64,000 bases of DNA, from the NCBI GenBank assembly GCA_031772625.1, contig CM062820.1:93088421-93152420 (forward strand). Reading direction: 5' to 3'. The DNA comes from Pinus tabuliformis. Taxonomy: Eukaryota > Streptophyta > Pinopsida > Pinales > Pinaceae. This document shows, in pieces, positions 1 through 10,744 of this stretch. A program made the position numbers and the translations under genes. Numbering within the stretch: the first letter of the stretch is position 1; each line of letters opens with the position of its first letter. Under the pieces are notes generated by a model. The model did not search any database and was not told the DNA's origin. It worked only from the letters and a program-made list of their open reading frames with translations.

Positions 1-1245
1 AGACCAAAGGACAAAGCTAAGGCGGGGTGACCCAAGACAACCTGTCGAAGCCGCAAGAAAAGAATAACACCGCGAAGTCGAAGAAGGACACAGGAAAGTG
101 GTGTGAGTTCCATAAGAGCCCCACTCATGAGTCACAACACAAGTGAGTGTCGGACCAAGCAGTCGTTGGTGGCAGAGTTGAAGGCTTTAGAATCAGATGC
201 ATATTTTGACCCCGAGTCAAAACCCGACAAGGGGGAATGGAAAAGAGAAGCAGATCATTGACGCGGAGCCCAACGCCACTGTTGCCACCGCCAAGATCCA
301 GAAGAATGAGCCCAAAGATCCAGAGGTGGGGGAGCATCTTTTCCAATCACAAATGTGGGTGAAGGGTTCGCCGCTACAATTCATTGTTGATAGTGGGAGC
401 CAAAAGAACCTCATTTCAGCAGAGGTCGTGAAGCGGTAGGGCCTACCGACTATACCACACCCGCAACCATATAGCATCAGGTGGTTTCACCAAGGACGAG
501 ATCTCTGAGTTTGCCAGCAGTGCTGCCTTCCTTACAGCGTCAAGCCCTTCACAGACGAGGTATTGTGTGATGTTGCACCTCTGGATGTTTGTGATGTATT
601 ATTAGGCCAGCCATACTTGTGGAGAGGACATGCTGTGTATGAGTCAAGGCCTCGCGCTGTTATTATTTCTTTGGATGATTCATTATACAGGATACCGGAG
701 GTAGCCCCATCTACCGCAACCTCTTTGATCTCTGCTAAGAAAGGCAGTAAGATCATTTCCCAGACTAGCAAATTTATTTTCTGTCTGGTTCGCTCTCAAT
801 GTAAGGGGAAGATTGTAGCCACATCCATGACCCCTGCGAAGGGTTCCTTCACGCAGTAGCAGCAGCAAATGGATATGGCCATGAAAGAACATAGGAACAT
901 CTTCTCCCCACCCACAAGGGTACCGTTGCACGGTCAGGTCAAGCATTCATTTGATCTGAGTCCTAGAGCACCTCTACCAATGGGCTGATAGATCACTGCT
1001 CCATTCTGAAACATGACAAGTACAAGAAGCGACATGGTCCTTACCCCAGTACCAAGGCTGTGGGGAACGATGCTTTGGAGCACAGCATTCCCCCATTCCT
1101 TTGCTTGCACCGAGTGTTCAATGTGGACCGCCCTCTACCATGCTCCCCACCATTACTGGACACATCGAAGATTGTAGAACAACTCACCAGGGACCAAGTT
1201 CAGCAGATAGACGAACTCAACGCAATGGGGACCATTGCTTCCTAA
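1..1245 (+). pseudogene. Ty3/gypsy gag-pol remnant, internally deleted (element 1)
   Basis: This is a broken polyprotein of a Ty3/gypsy retrotransposon. Bases 1-190 match the gag tail of the related copies at 18.6 kb and 23.9 kb, including the C-x2-H-x4-H type 'WCEFHKSPTH' motif. Bases 355-440 encode an aspartic protease active site (IVDSGSQKN), ended by a stop at 437. Bases 563-860 encode the following segment (CDVAPLDVCDVLL, ESRPRAVI). The start of the reverse transcriptase (about 870-1010) then runs directly into the integrase tail (LHRVFNVD, ELNAMGTIAS) and stop at 1243. Against the copies at 17.7-22.3 and 23.0-27.6 kb, nearly all of RT, RNase H and integrase is missing, probably in two deletions (near 1010 and 1035). 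The copy is non-functional. The gag start and 5' LTR lie off the left edge. Confidence 0.85.
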
Positions 1246-1256
1246 GGGGGGAGGAA

Positions 1257-1840
1257 TGATCCAGGTGGATGTTGGTGGCCACCCACCTATTCCACTTGGA
1301 CCCCCACAACTGTCTCTTTCAGTTTTTCAGTTTCCTTAATTGTAGCACAATTTACTATTTTTAGCAGTTTTTTCGGGTCCTGAACTTCCAGAGCTGTTTT
1401 GAGGCCCTGAACGACGTTTTTTGGGAAAACTGGGAGCAATATGGGTCCATGGACCAATGTTCATCTTCTCAAAGTTGTAGTCCTTGGACAGATCTTTCTA
1501 ATGAGCTATTATGCGCGTCAAACGAAGATCGTATGCCAAAGTTATGACCCTGGGAAATTGATGTACCAATTTATCCAAACAGGGCCCACAGTTTGGCATT
1601 TCATTTCCTAGGGTTAAGTTTTTGGATGTTTAGGGTTTTCCATTGTTTCTCAACAATAAATAGGCCTTCAAGCCTCATTGTAACACAATTCAGAGGCATG
1701 TAGCCGCCACATCTCTCCTCATAGATAAGCTACCATCGCCCTAGCTGGTTTATTTCCATTTCTGCTTGTAAACATATTTCAGTATTTTACGGTAATGAAA
1801 TGAAGTATTATTTCCGCTGCATCTTTGTATTTATGGTAAA
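1257..1840 (+). repeat. 3' LTR of gypsy element 1 (3' end lost or divergent)
   Basis: The LTR begins TGATCCAGGTGG right after a polypurine tract (AAGGGGGGAGGAA, 1244-1256). This is the same arrangement as at 22346/22359 and 27590/27603. Similarity to the LTRs at 17125, 22359 and 27603 continues to about 1840 (CATCTTTGTATTTATGG). It then stops abruptly, before the expected GGATCA terminus. The missing U5 end may have been replaced by the tRNA-like repeat that follows, or this is a different LTR subfamily. Confidence 0.8.
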
Positions 1841-1910
1841 ATTCAAATATCCAACATTGTAAACCCTTTCTTTAATTCTTAACTTCAAAGTTCATACTTC
1901 ATTTATTTTT

Positions 1911-1985
1911 CACTGGCGGAATCGGTAACATGCCGGCTCTGGTACTTATGTGACACGGGGTTGATCCCCGACAGCTGCCACTATA
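1911..1985 (+). repeat. tRNA-Leu-like sequence, probable SINE head
   Basis: The stretch contains a good RNA polymerase III A box resembling tRNA-Leu (TGGCGGAATCGGTAACATGC, from 1914). About 45 bases later comes a B-box-like GGGTTGATCCCC, one base short of GGTTCGATCCC. The sequence does not fold into a complete cloverleaf with a clear anticodon arm, so it is more likely a tRNA-derived SINE head or tRNA pseudogene than a working tRNA. Confidence 0.45.
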
Positions 1986-2033
1986 ACCTCCAGGTGCAAC
2001 CGTACCACCCCCAAGCACAGCGCACAGGTAAGT

Positions 2034-2130
2034 TGAGGTTTGAACCTATGACCTGCACAACAGCACAAATGCCTTAGCAGTACGTTCGCTGTCTAACAAG
2101 CTGCACTCCTGGGGGCTCAAACTTCAAATT
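2034..2130 (-). repeat. Second tRNA-like box pair on the opposite strand, possible SINE
   Basis: Read on the minus strand, the segment has an A-box-like TGCTAAGGCATTTG followed by GGTTCAAACCT, a near-consensus B box. It lies in inverted orientation next to the tRNA-Leu-like head at 1911-1985. No target duplication or poly(A) tail was found, so the boundaries are guesses. Confidence 0.3.
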
Positions 2131-2403
2131 AGTAGAAGACTGAATGTACAAAATTCTAAAGACAGATTTGAGTTCTGCAATTTAATGAAAGAAAAAAACA
2201 GGGACAGATTTATCAGTTAACTATTAACATACTTGGGACAGATTATTCCTCTTCAATTCTGCTTCAAAACTCTAAATGGTCACACGTGCTTAATGTGAGA
2301 GGTGTGAAGCAAAGGGGAGTGGAGGGGGAGTGGGAGGCAGGGGTGTGTGGTGTCTGTAGTTTTCTAGTAGGGTTTTGGTTGTGAGAAAGATGTTTTAGTT
2401 CCT

Positions 2404-2434
2404 TTTTAATTTAATTTAATTTAATTTAATTTTT
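2404..2434. repeat. (TTTAA)n microsatellite
   Basis: About five tandem copies of the pentamer TTTAA, followed by a T-rich stretch. Confidence 0.8.
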
Positions 2435-2438
2435 CAAT

Positions 2439-2673
2439 TGAATTTTTCATGGATGGTTCACTGTGGTGGGGTTCAGGACAAACTTGGCATAGCTGGACTG
2501 GTTTGGTAAACTGGGGAGGATGTTCTCTTAACTTGTTTTTTAGCATTTAGGTTGTTAGAAATTAGGGTTTTTTTGGTGGTGGTGGTGTAAATTAAGGTTA
2601 AACTGAATTTTTCATGCATAGTCCACCACACTGGGATCCAGGACCAACTCGGCTGAGTTAGGCTGGTTTGGTC
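2439..2673. repeat. Imperfect direct repeat pair (about 65 bp, spaced about 165 bp)
   Basis: Both 2439-2505 and 2606-2673 start with GAATTTTTCATG, carry a GGTTCA/AGTCCA core, then CAGGAC, and end with CTGGTTTGGT. The copies differ at many positions, so the duplication is old. No gene was seen in this interval. Confidence 0.55.
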
Positions 2674-3394
2674 ACTAGCTGAGTCATGCCTTGGCTGGTT
2701 GGTACCAAGCCAGCTCTCTGAACAAATCTGTTGGCTGAGTCAATATGCTCTGCTAACTCAGCCAAGTTGACCGAGTCCAAGTCAACTTGGACTGATTTTT
2801 TAAATTTTGAGATCAGGTGCACACAGTTGAGAAGCAGCCTGTTGCTCATGAAAATATGCTCTAACACGCTGCCCACATGCTGTATGCACTCTTTGGATGG
2901 ACGAAGAACTGAGGTGCACACTTGGAAAACAGTCTCCAGTGTTGAAAATGAACGACTGAGTCAAACTGGAAAGATTGTTTGGTAATCTAAGAGTTGAAAT
3001 AAAAATAAATAAGGTCTTTTATATTCATGAATGTTTAAACAATTTAGGATTTTGGGGGATGTTTTTAGAATCTTAAGGTTGTTATATATATATAAAACGG
3101 GGGTGAACTGGAAGTAAGTAGGGACTGGCAGGTTATATCCAAATTGTACACATGGACACGCCATCCCCTTTTGGGATGTCCCAATTTTGAGATATCTGAT
3201 CCCTGGTTATGCATGTTGCTACTGTGATTTTGCAACTCGCTCATTCTTCATTTTCTATACTGATAATTGTACATCTTATTACTGCAGTGGCATATCTCTA
3301 TGTTGGGTTTACATTCCACAATATTGCTCTCCTTCTAGCCTCTCTAAAATTTGGAAAATGTACTATTGTAGTGATGCTTGTTTTCTTCATAGTG

Positions 3395-3490
3395 ATATCA
3401 ATTGATTCTTTGTATAGTCCATTATTTACTACAGAATCCTAAATATCAATTGATTCTTTGTATAGTCCATTATTTACTACAGAATTCTAA
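3395..3490 (+). repeat. 48-bp tandem duplication in the presumed last intron
   Basis: Two head-to-tail 48-bp units (3395-3442 and 3443-3490), starting ATATCAATTGATTC and differing at one base. They lie just upstream of the splice acceptor of the putative terminal exon. Confidence 0.9.
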
Positions 3491-3519
3491 ATTTTATTGT
3501 TTTTTTGTTCCCTTTACAG

Positions 3520-3666
3520 GAGGCAAAATTCTTATGGGAAAGAATACAGGAAAGACAAGGGCTCAACAAATGGCGGCCAGACCTGGAGGAAGAGTATGAG
3601 GATCAGGAGGGAAATATCTATAATAAGAAGACGTACACTGACTTGCAGCGTCAGGGGTTGATTTAG
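3520..3666 (+). CDS. Putative terminal exon of an unidentified host gene
   Basis: A pyrimidine-rich tract ending CCCTTTACAG (AG at 3518-3519) is followed by 48 open codons and a TAG stop at 3664-3666. The peptide is strongly charged and looks like real protein: it begins EAKFLWERIQERQG, has an acidic centre (DLEEEYEDQEGN) and ends TYTDLQRQGLI. An AATAAA lies 57 bases after the stop. A splice acceptor, a coherent reading frame and a poly(A) signal in order fit the 3' end of a nuclear gene. I do not recognise the family and see no convincing upstream exon in 1-3519, where the sequence is transposon and repeat. It may be a stranded exon of a broken gene, or upstream exons may lie off the window. 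Confidence 0.5.
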   Translation, partial: EAKFLWERIQERQGLNKWRPDLEEEYEDQEGNIYNKKTYTDLQRQGLI

Positions 3667-3722
3667 ATTTTTTGTTCATTGGTTTGATATCAATGTTTTA
3701 GATGCTTTAGTGATGCCATTGT

Positions 3723-3728
3723 AATAAA
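3723..3728 (+). promoter_or_regulatory. Candidate poly(A) signal AATAAA
   Basis: A canonical AATAAA lies 57 bases after the stop codon of the putative terminal exon, a normal distance for a plant 3' UTR. The surrounding DNA is AT-rich, so a chance match is possible. Confidence 0.4.
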
Positions 3729-3730
3729 TG

Positions 3731-5747
3731 GAAAGGTTTTACCAGTGGTCAAACAATCTCATTTGAAGTCCAGTCTCCTTGATACTTAAATTCTATATGA
3801 TTTCCTGTTATTTCCTGGTACCCTGAGATGGTTGTATTATGCATTTCTGAGAAAGCACCAATTAAAAGATGTGCTACTCTGGTTGAGGTGCCAAAGTAAT
3901 TCAAAGAATTTTTTTGAACACTTAATTTTGTACTTATACAGGCTTACCTTTCACATTTGTAAGAAGGGGTCGAACTTCCATGTCATCCTACAAATCGAAA
4001 TGTATAGTTTGTTTTCTGTTCTATTTTCTGGTCAAATTTCATTGGGACAGCTTTCTTAGCTAATCTCAGTTAAATCTACCACTAGAGTGGTATGTAGGAT
4101 GGTGTTTTTTTAGTAACTTAGATAAAGGCATATCTTGTTAAAAGCAAACAATTCTGACATTTTTTTGGTGTGTGGGAGCAATGTGCTCTGTCACAAGGTT
4201 TCCTGAGCTGCAACCTTGAGGTTCAAAATTTGGCAAACATAAAAATAATTCAGAGGTTTGTCGAACCACGTGGCTGAATCTCAAGTCGAATTTGAACCTG
4301 AAGGGAATACCTTAAGTCAAATTCGAACATGAAGGTGAACCTCGAGGAAAATTTGGGGTTTTTTCATTTTTTTGAAATTATAATTTTTCCTTTTAGGGAA
4401 CCTAGGGCCGTTGACATAGAATTCTCTCTGCACTATTTTGTTCACTCCTCACTCAGTTAACTTACCTCCATTGTTCATGCTGCTGACCCTCCTCCATTAC
4501 TATCGACCCTCTGACCCTACTAATCGGAACGCTTGACCGTGGGACAGCTCAATGACAACTATAGTCTTGACTCTCTTCTCAGTGCGAAATTTACACTCCG
4601 TTATCACTACTAGATGAATCGCATACCTGCTAGGTCAGCAGCCCACGATCAACAAAGGCTTCTTTTGATGCAGCCTTCCAGCCTGCCACAATCGCTGTGA
4701 CCACGGACCACAACTAAAGCTGTAGCCTGTATCCTGTGGTATGGCTTACAAAATTTGTATCCACAGAGCAATCACCATCGTAGTGTAACAGTGGACTGTA
4801 TCCAAGTGGCCAAGCCTCTAAGGAGATTTTAAAGTTCATATATATATTGAAAAATCGTATATTGATGAATCTCACAACAAACCTCATCAGAAAATTCGAA
4901 TTCAAATAAAACCTAAGAGTTGCCCAACCTGAACTCAGACCCGAACCATGTGACTTCGGCAATTAGTCCCTTGGGAGAGTAAATATAGTTGTGGAGAGTT
5001 TATAAATCGTGTTGATGCCAATACAAAAAGGGCAACTCAGATTCAGCGAAAAAAATAAAAAAAAGGGGCTCTTATGTTTCAGTTATGAATTATGAGATGC
5101 TTGGATATTGACTTTTGCTATTGCCATTACTGTTGCATGTGTTACTAACGTCTTGGATGCTATCGATGGATTCCATGATGTGGAATGGGATGTATATTTC
5201 TTTCAGCAACCTTGTTCCAGTGATTAGTTCTTTCGCTTTTCAAAAGTATCCATTTAGCAGCTTGGCAACCCAGGTCAGATACAAAGTAGTAACATAGGCT
5301 TCCAGCCAAGCAGAGTGATCAGTGGATGACCTGGTATCAGCACCCCTTCCTTATCTCAATGTTCAGCTTGGGAGGGAAAGGTGTCCCCTGATTCAAAAAT
5401 TGGTTTCTCACCGGCAATCAACACCAACATGCTGTCATTGATTAACAAGGCTCAACCAATAGATTAACAGGGCCGTATAGCTAGCGTTCTCTGCTGCTGC
5501 TTAGTTTAATTATTTAACGTATTCTCTGCTGATTAGTTTAATTATTTAACTTAACTTTGAAACGTAAAAACTAACTCCCACATTTCCAAGGGTTACATAG
5601 TAGCTATTTTTAAATATAGTTAAAAACATTTATTTAATAAAAATAACACTCTTTTTTTTTGCCCACTAGAGTAGCTCAATTAGTGATTACCTTGTTATAA
5701 AGTACTATGTAAACAATGAGATTCAAAGCCTTGTGGGTCAAACTAAT
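3731..5747. other. Non-coding interval, nothing recognised
   Basis: No reading frame here looks like protein and no transposon ends were recognised. A short direct repeat lies near 5490-5555: two copies of a segment containing TTAGTTTAATTATTTAAC. Confidence 0.5.
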
Positions 5748-5985
5748 AAAGAAAATAAACATTCTTAATTCATAAAATTCATAAAATTCATTACTTAGAT
5801 ACATCAATTAAGCAAACAAGTTTTGGATTCCTTATATTGAAAATTTTCTCTCACGAATTAACAAAGAAAATAAACATTTTTAATTCATAAAATTCATAAC
5901 ATTCATAAATTTCTTTACTTAGATACATCAATTAAACAAACAAGTTTTGGATTCCTTATATTGAAATTTTGCTCTCACGAATTAG
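5748..5985. repeat. Two-copy tandem repeat, period about 115 bp
   Basis: Units at 5748-5862 and 5863-5985 both start AAAGAAAATAAACATT, contain CAAGTTTTGGATTCCTTATA and end CTCTCACGAATTA. The second carries small insertions. AT-rich, non-coding. Confidence 0.85.
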
Positions 5986-6364
5986 TAATAAGGTATAATT
6001 GTTAGAATAATATTTTTAATTTATGAGTTAAGAGTATAATTTTTTTGAAAAAACAATTTAATTAGTATAATAAATATTTTTGTTTATAGTATTTTTGTGA
6101 GCAATAGTGTGGAAATATATTTTTACTCATTAAGAATAAAAAATATATTTTTATTCATTCAAAATAAAAATAAAAAATAAGAAAAATTATATTATATACA
6201 AAATAAAATAAAAGATAATAATACTTTAATTTTAAGATTACAACCTAGTTGTAAATCAAATTGATGTATGATATTATTTTATTGGCTAGAAACAATGATA
6301 TTTTCATAAGAATTTCACTAAAATTAATTTAGTACACAAAAAAAAATTTACACTGAGCTTGATA

Positions 6365-6880
6365 CCCACAATTTTTAATACTTAAATGAAATTGATACTT
6401 TGACAAGAGTATAATAAGAAGCAAAACATATGTGGATAAATATATACGTGGCATATATTTATGCATATAAGGTTCTATGTGATCAAGAGACCTTAAATGA
6501 TGGGAAGATTATATCCTAGTGTTAAAGAAATCAAATATGTAGCATATATTTATGCATATAAGGTTCTATGTGATCAGGACACCTTAAATAATGGGAAGAT
6601 TCTATCCTAGTGTTAAAGGAATTTTTAATACTTAAAATGAAATCGATACTTTGACAAGAGTATAATAAGAAGCAAAACAGATATGGATAAATATATACGT
6701 GGCATATATTTATGCATATAAGGTTCTATGTGATCAAGAGACCTTAAATGATGGGAAGATTATATCTTAGTGTTAAAGGAGTCAAATATGTAGCATATAT
6801 TTATGCATATAAGGTTCTATGTGATCAGGACACCTTAAATAATGAGAAGATTCTATCCTAGTGTTAAATGAATCAAAGGA
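6365..6880. repeat. Higher-order tandem repeat: about 255-bp unit of two sub-repeats
   Basis: A 70-80 bp sub-repeat beginning GCATATATTTATGCATATAA and ending ATCCTAGTGTTAAA starts at 6451, 6542, 6712 and 6793. The first and third copies share a preceding segment (ACTTTGACAAGAGTATAATA), so the array is two copies of a two-part unit offset by about 250-260 bp. A partial fifth copy (GGGAAGATTCTATCCTAG) lies at about 7008-7035. Satellite-like, no coding content. Confidence 0.85.
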
Positions 6881-6919
6881 GGTACACGTAAATGACCTTT
6901 GCAAAAGTTAAAGAAATCA

Positions 6920-7275
6920 TAAATTATTATTAAAATCACAAAATAAAAAAGGTTGTAAATTTTTTTTCGATACTAAATAAATTTATATATTCAGAATTTA
7001 AAATAATGGGAAGATTCTATCCTAGTGTTAAAGGAATCAAAGGAGGTACACTTAAATGACCTTTGCAAAAGTCAAAGAAATCAGAATTATAAATTATAAA
7101 TAATAAATTATTATTAAAATTACATAATAAAAAGGTTGTAAAATTTTTGCCATACTAAATACATTTATATATTCAAAATTTAAAATCATAAATTATTATT
7201 AAAATTACATAATAAAAATGTTGTAAATTTTTTTCCATACTAAATAAATTTATATATTCAGAATTTAAAATTACA
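6920..7275. repeat. AT-rich tandem repeat, three copies of about 85 bp
   Basis: Units near 6920-7003, 7103-7187 and 7189-7273 share AAATTATTATTAAAAT, a GTTGTAAATTTTTT core and TTTATATATTCA. The first two are also joined to a shared segment containing AATGACCTTTGCAAAAGT. This array continues the block to its left. Confidence 0.8.
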
Positions 7276-7494
7276 ATCTTCACAATGACTGAGGTAAAAT
7301 GTCGTAAAATGCCAAATATAAATGAATTCCACCTAACTCCATAGTAACCACAAGTCAAGGGTCTGCCATAAAATATTTGAAACTATTAAATGCTTAGATT
7401 GCCTTTCCTTACTTTGCATCCATTCGAGAAAATCCTTACCACAACCATGGTGGAGCGGAAGTAGTTGGATCACTGTGACGGTAGTTGTATCACG

Positions 7495-7770
7495 ATGTTA
7501 AGGTAGAGGCAGTGACCTCACGAATTACACTGAACTGATATGACACGGAGCATGAGATGTTAGTTATTACGCTGTAGGTTGTATGTAAGTTGACTTGAAT
7601 GTAGACACAGTGACCTCACGAATTACACCAAATTGACACGACATAAAGTATGACACGACATAAAGTAGGGGACGCTAGTTATTATGCTATAGGTTGTATG
7701 TAAGTTGAATTGACATGACACAAAGCAAGACACATTAGTTATTATTATAGAACAAGAATAAAATGAAATG
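7495..7770. repeat. Diverged two-copy repeat, period about 110 bp
   Basis: Segments near 7512-7590 and 7607-7710 share CAGTGACCTCACGAATTACA, then TTAGTTATTA and GGTTGTATGTAAGTTGA. A third partial copy (ACACATTAGTTATTATTATAG) follows. No gene. Confidence 0.65.
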
Positions 7771-8839
7771 AACCAGTGAAATGTTAAATAAATAAAATTA
7801 TTATATTTAAACAAATAAATGATTTTCGTTTGATAATGTAAGCCTTATATATTGCAATTCAATTTTTTTGGTCAAGCCAAGTTAATTGATGGTCACACAA
7901 TATCCATTGCATTATACTTGCCAGCGACAAAAATAATAATGTTGAGGAATTGATTATATTCAAGGATGCAAGCATGGGTTTTATTCAACTTTCATTAATT
8001 TTTTCATAGACATATAGGATGGTCATATAAATATAGGTTAAAACGTGGTTGTCATCATTCCAATAGTTAATAGTGAACTAAACATTGACACAATTCTTGT
8101 ACAGAGTACTCAACAATCATTACATATCAACATGGGTTTCTATCATAAGACAATAACTAAAGTAAATTTTTTTATAACAGTCACTTGAACATCTAAATGT
8201 AATTACAAGCCTTCCTGTGATCATTGCTAATAATACAAGGATGCAATATTAACTTACCAAGTAATACAAATTTCATTTAAGAGGCATTAATCATGAGTTG
8301 AGAGTACGAGTATAACCATTCTCCAATGAGTTGTATTGTTCTATAAGTAATTTTCAAAACGTTGTTTCCTCCCAATATTGTCAAAGCCATTACATAGTCT
8401 TCCATCATGGCTTTTGGTTCTAGTTGACAAACTGAAAATTAACCTTTGGTAGAAACTCTCATTTGAACTATAAATAATACAAGGTAGGTATATCAATAAT
8501 TTTGGGAAGCCCTCACACTTGTAAGAGCAATATAAGATGAGGGATGAGGCTTATTATACATATAACTTTTATAGATCATTAGTTTTGGATGGTGTTGAAG
8601 CAAAATTTCTTAATTAGTATAACAAAAGGGAGATTTGATGTAGCAAGGGGTGATTCTTTTTGTAGGGAGGGGGAGAAGGGGTTGGGTGGAGTGGCTTGGG
8701 GTGGGGGGTTGGGCATTGCTTCTTGGGGATTCACCATAACTCAATTTGCTATTATTTGTTGATTTTGTAGGTTTGTAAGGACTTCTACATAGGCTTGCGT
8801 CTAGCATGCATGAGAAAATTTTCTTTTTAGGTGGTGGTT
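7771..8839. other. AT-rich interval, nothing recognised
   Basis: Open frames here are short and of low complexity. No domain, transposon end or RNA gene was recognised. Confidence 0.5.
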
Positions 8840-9778
8840 TGATGGGCAATTAATATGATTTATTTCCTAATTAGGAAGAACATATTAATTAATTTAATTG
8901 ATTATAGTTGGATAATTGAGCAAAATTTTAAGGTTAAATGTTTAATTATTTAAATGACTTAGATCTAATCTCAGCCATTGGTCTAAGTGGGTTAGGATTT
9001 AGTCATATCCTTCTATCACTTTGGAGATTGAGGATTACAGACTTTTCTTATATTGAAATTATAAAGAGAACCCAAGGGAGAGGATGAAGACACATTTACA
9101 TTGTTGAGGGAGTGATTTTTGATGAGTGTGAGCCACAAGTAACTAAGGGGAAAGTTGAAAAGTATGTAATAGATTTTTGGTAGGAGAATTTAAGAGAGGG
9201 ATGGGGTTTTTGAAAGGGGTCGACACTTTAGAGGAGAGAAGCTGAGTTTTTGGAGCAGGTCGAGATTGTGAGACGCTGAGTTTTTTGGAGTAAGTCAAGA
9301 TTGTGAGGAGAGGATGAGATTTCAACTAGTGTTGTGAGGGAGTGACTCGATATTCTCTCCAATGGTGTAGCTGTATAGGTGGAGGCCAATTATTTTTGTA
9401 GGTAGAGGTCGATAAATTTCTAGCACCGAATTATCTTCCAGAGTAGCCATTTTCACGGGGGTTGAATTCTTCTTTGGACCAAAAATCCTAGGGCCTGTTC
9501 CAGGTTCTAATATTGTTGTATTTTTTGTGTGATTTCTTATGGGTCTAGGTCCTAATTTTTCTAGATTTTAGTATAAAGTGAAGGGAGATTTATTGGGTAA
9601 AATTTTGCTATTTTGTGGTGATTTTCTATTTAATTTTTGGTTGCAAATTTACTATTTAAAAGTTGAGAGCACCAATATATTTATTTTCACAACTTCAAAT
9701 TTTAATTTGGGTAAATTAATTTCTCGGTATCAATAATTGTGAGAAAAATAAATAAGATCTAGTGTTAAAAGTTCAACA
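8840..9778 (+). repeat. 5' LTR of copia-1
   Basis: It shares long matches with 13.6-14.5 kb, for example AATTATAAAGAGAACC, GAGGATGAAGACA / GGGTATGAAGACA and ATCCTAGGGCCT. It ends GTTCAACA immediately before the primer-binding site. The start is placed at the TG of TGATGGGCAATT and is uncertain by some tens of bases. Confidence 0.7.
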
Positions 9779-9790
9779 TGGTATCAAAGC
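9779..9790 (+). promoter_or_regulatory. Primer-binding site, initiator tRNA-Met type
   Basis: TGGTATCAAAGC directly follows the LTR end. It is one base from the standard plant TGGTATCAGAGC, complementary to the 3' end of initiator tRNA-Met. Confidence 0.85.
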
Positions 9791-9894
9791 ACTAGAAACT
9801 TTGAAGAAGTTAAGATCAATAACACAAGGGTTGTAATAATAGATTTTTATTTTTAGCAAAAGCATTTTGTGGCTAAATGTTTGATATGAGAAAA

Positions 9895-10650
9895 ATGACT
9901 TCTATTGGGTTGAGATTTGAAGACTATCTAGAAGGGGCATTTAATTTCAATCCATGGAAGGAGATAATTTCACTAATTCTCATGGAAAACTACCCATGGG
10001 AATTTGCTGACACTAATATACAACTTCCTTCAGATGCTACAACACAAGCAACTCATGATTTGAAGGATGTGGAGGCTAGATGCATTATCTTGGATGTTGT
10101 GAAGGATCATGTGATTCTTTACATACCAAGAAAGCAAACTGCCCAGGAGATGTGGAAAACTTTGACAAAGTTATATGAGAGTGATAACCCAAACCAAAAG
10201 ATGATGTTGAGAGAGAATTTGAGAAACATCAAGATGAATAGATCATACATAGTGGCATCATACTTCACTAGGATCAACAAGTTCGAGATGAGCTTGAAGC
10301 TGTTGGGGAAGTTGTGCCAGAGGATGAGATTGTTAAGATATTGTTAAACATGTTTTCTAAACAATGGGATACTTTTGTGACACGAATCCTAGCACGTGAA
10401 AAACTTCCTAATTGGAACATGCTATGGGATAGCTTCACTCGAAAGGAGATTTGGGAGGAGTCGTTGTTTGGTGGACAATGTACGGGTGGGGATGGGAAGA
10501 ACCTTGCTCTTATTGAGTAAGCAAAGAAGGGCAAGACAAAGCAAAAACAAAACCCAAGTGGAGTACCTTCACACATTGATAAGGACATAAGCAAAGTCAT
10601 GTGTTTATGGACACTATGCAGGTCAATGTTCGAACAAGAAGAAGGGCATG
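9895..10650 (+). pseudogene. Copia gag (UBN2-like) with frameshifts
   Basis: The likely start is ATG 9895 (MTSIGLRFEDYLEGAFNF), the usual beginning of plant copia Gag. A Gag core follows (QEMWKTLTKLYES, LRENLRNIKMN). A frameshift near 10300 moves the reading to a second frame (PEDEIVKILLNMFSKQWDTF, TRKEIWEE). A damaged CCHC knuckle is visible near 10600-10640 (CVYGHYAGQC): the first C-x2-C is missing. It would have formed the particle shell. Confidence 0.75.
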
Positions 10651-10744
10651 GGGAAGGAACCTATGGATTCATTTTCACAAATGGATGAGTTATCCAATAA
10701 TTTTGAAAATGAGTTTTCATTGGTGCCTTGTCTTTCTAACACCA

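Noticed and set aside
3209..3442. A 77-codon hydrophobic frame that could pass for a small membrane protein
   Set aside because: It ends within the 48-bp tandem duplication, lies in the likely last intron of the 3520-3666 exon, and AT-rich DNA often gives such leucine/isoleucine-rich frames.
4200..5000. Possible LINE or SINE remnant with phrases such as GAACCTGAAGGGAATACC
   Set aside because: No poly(A) tail, Pol III boxes, target duplication or protein motif could be confirmed.
9143..9325. Reverse-strand 60-codon frame in the copia-1 LTR
   Set aside because: It overlaps the LTR and mirrors purine-rich repeats; no protein-like character.
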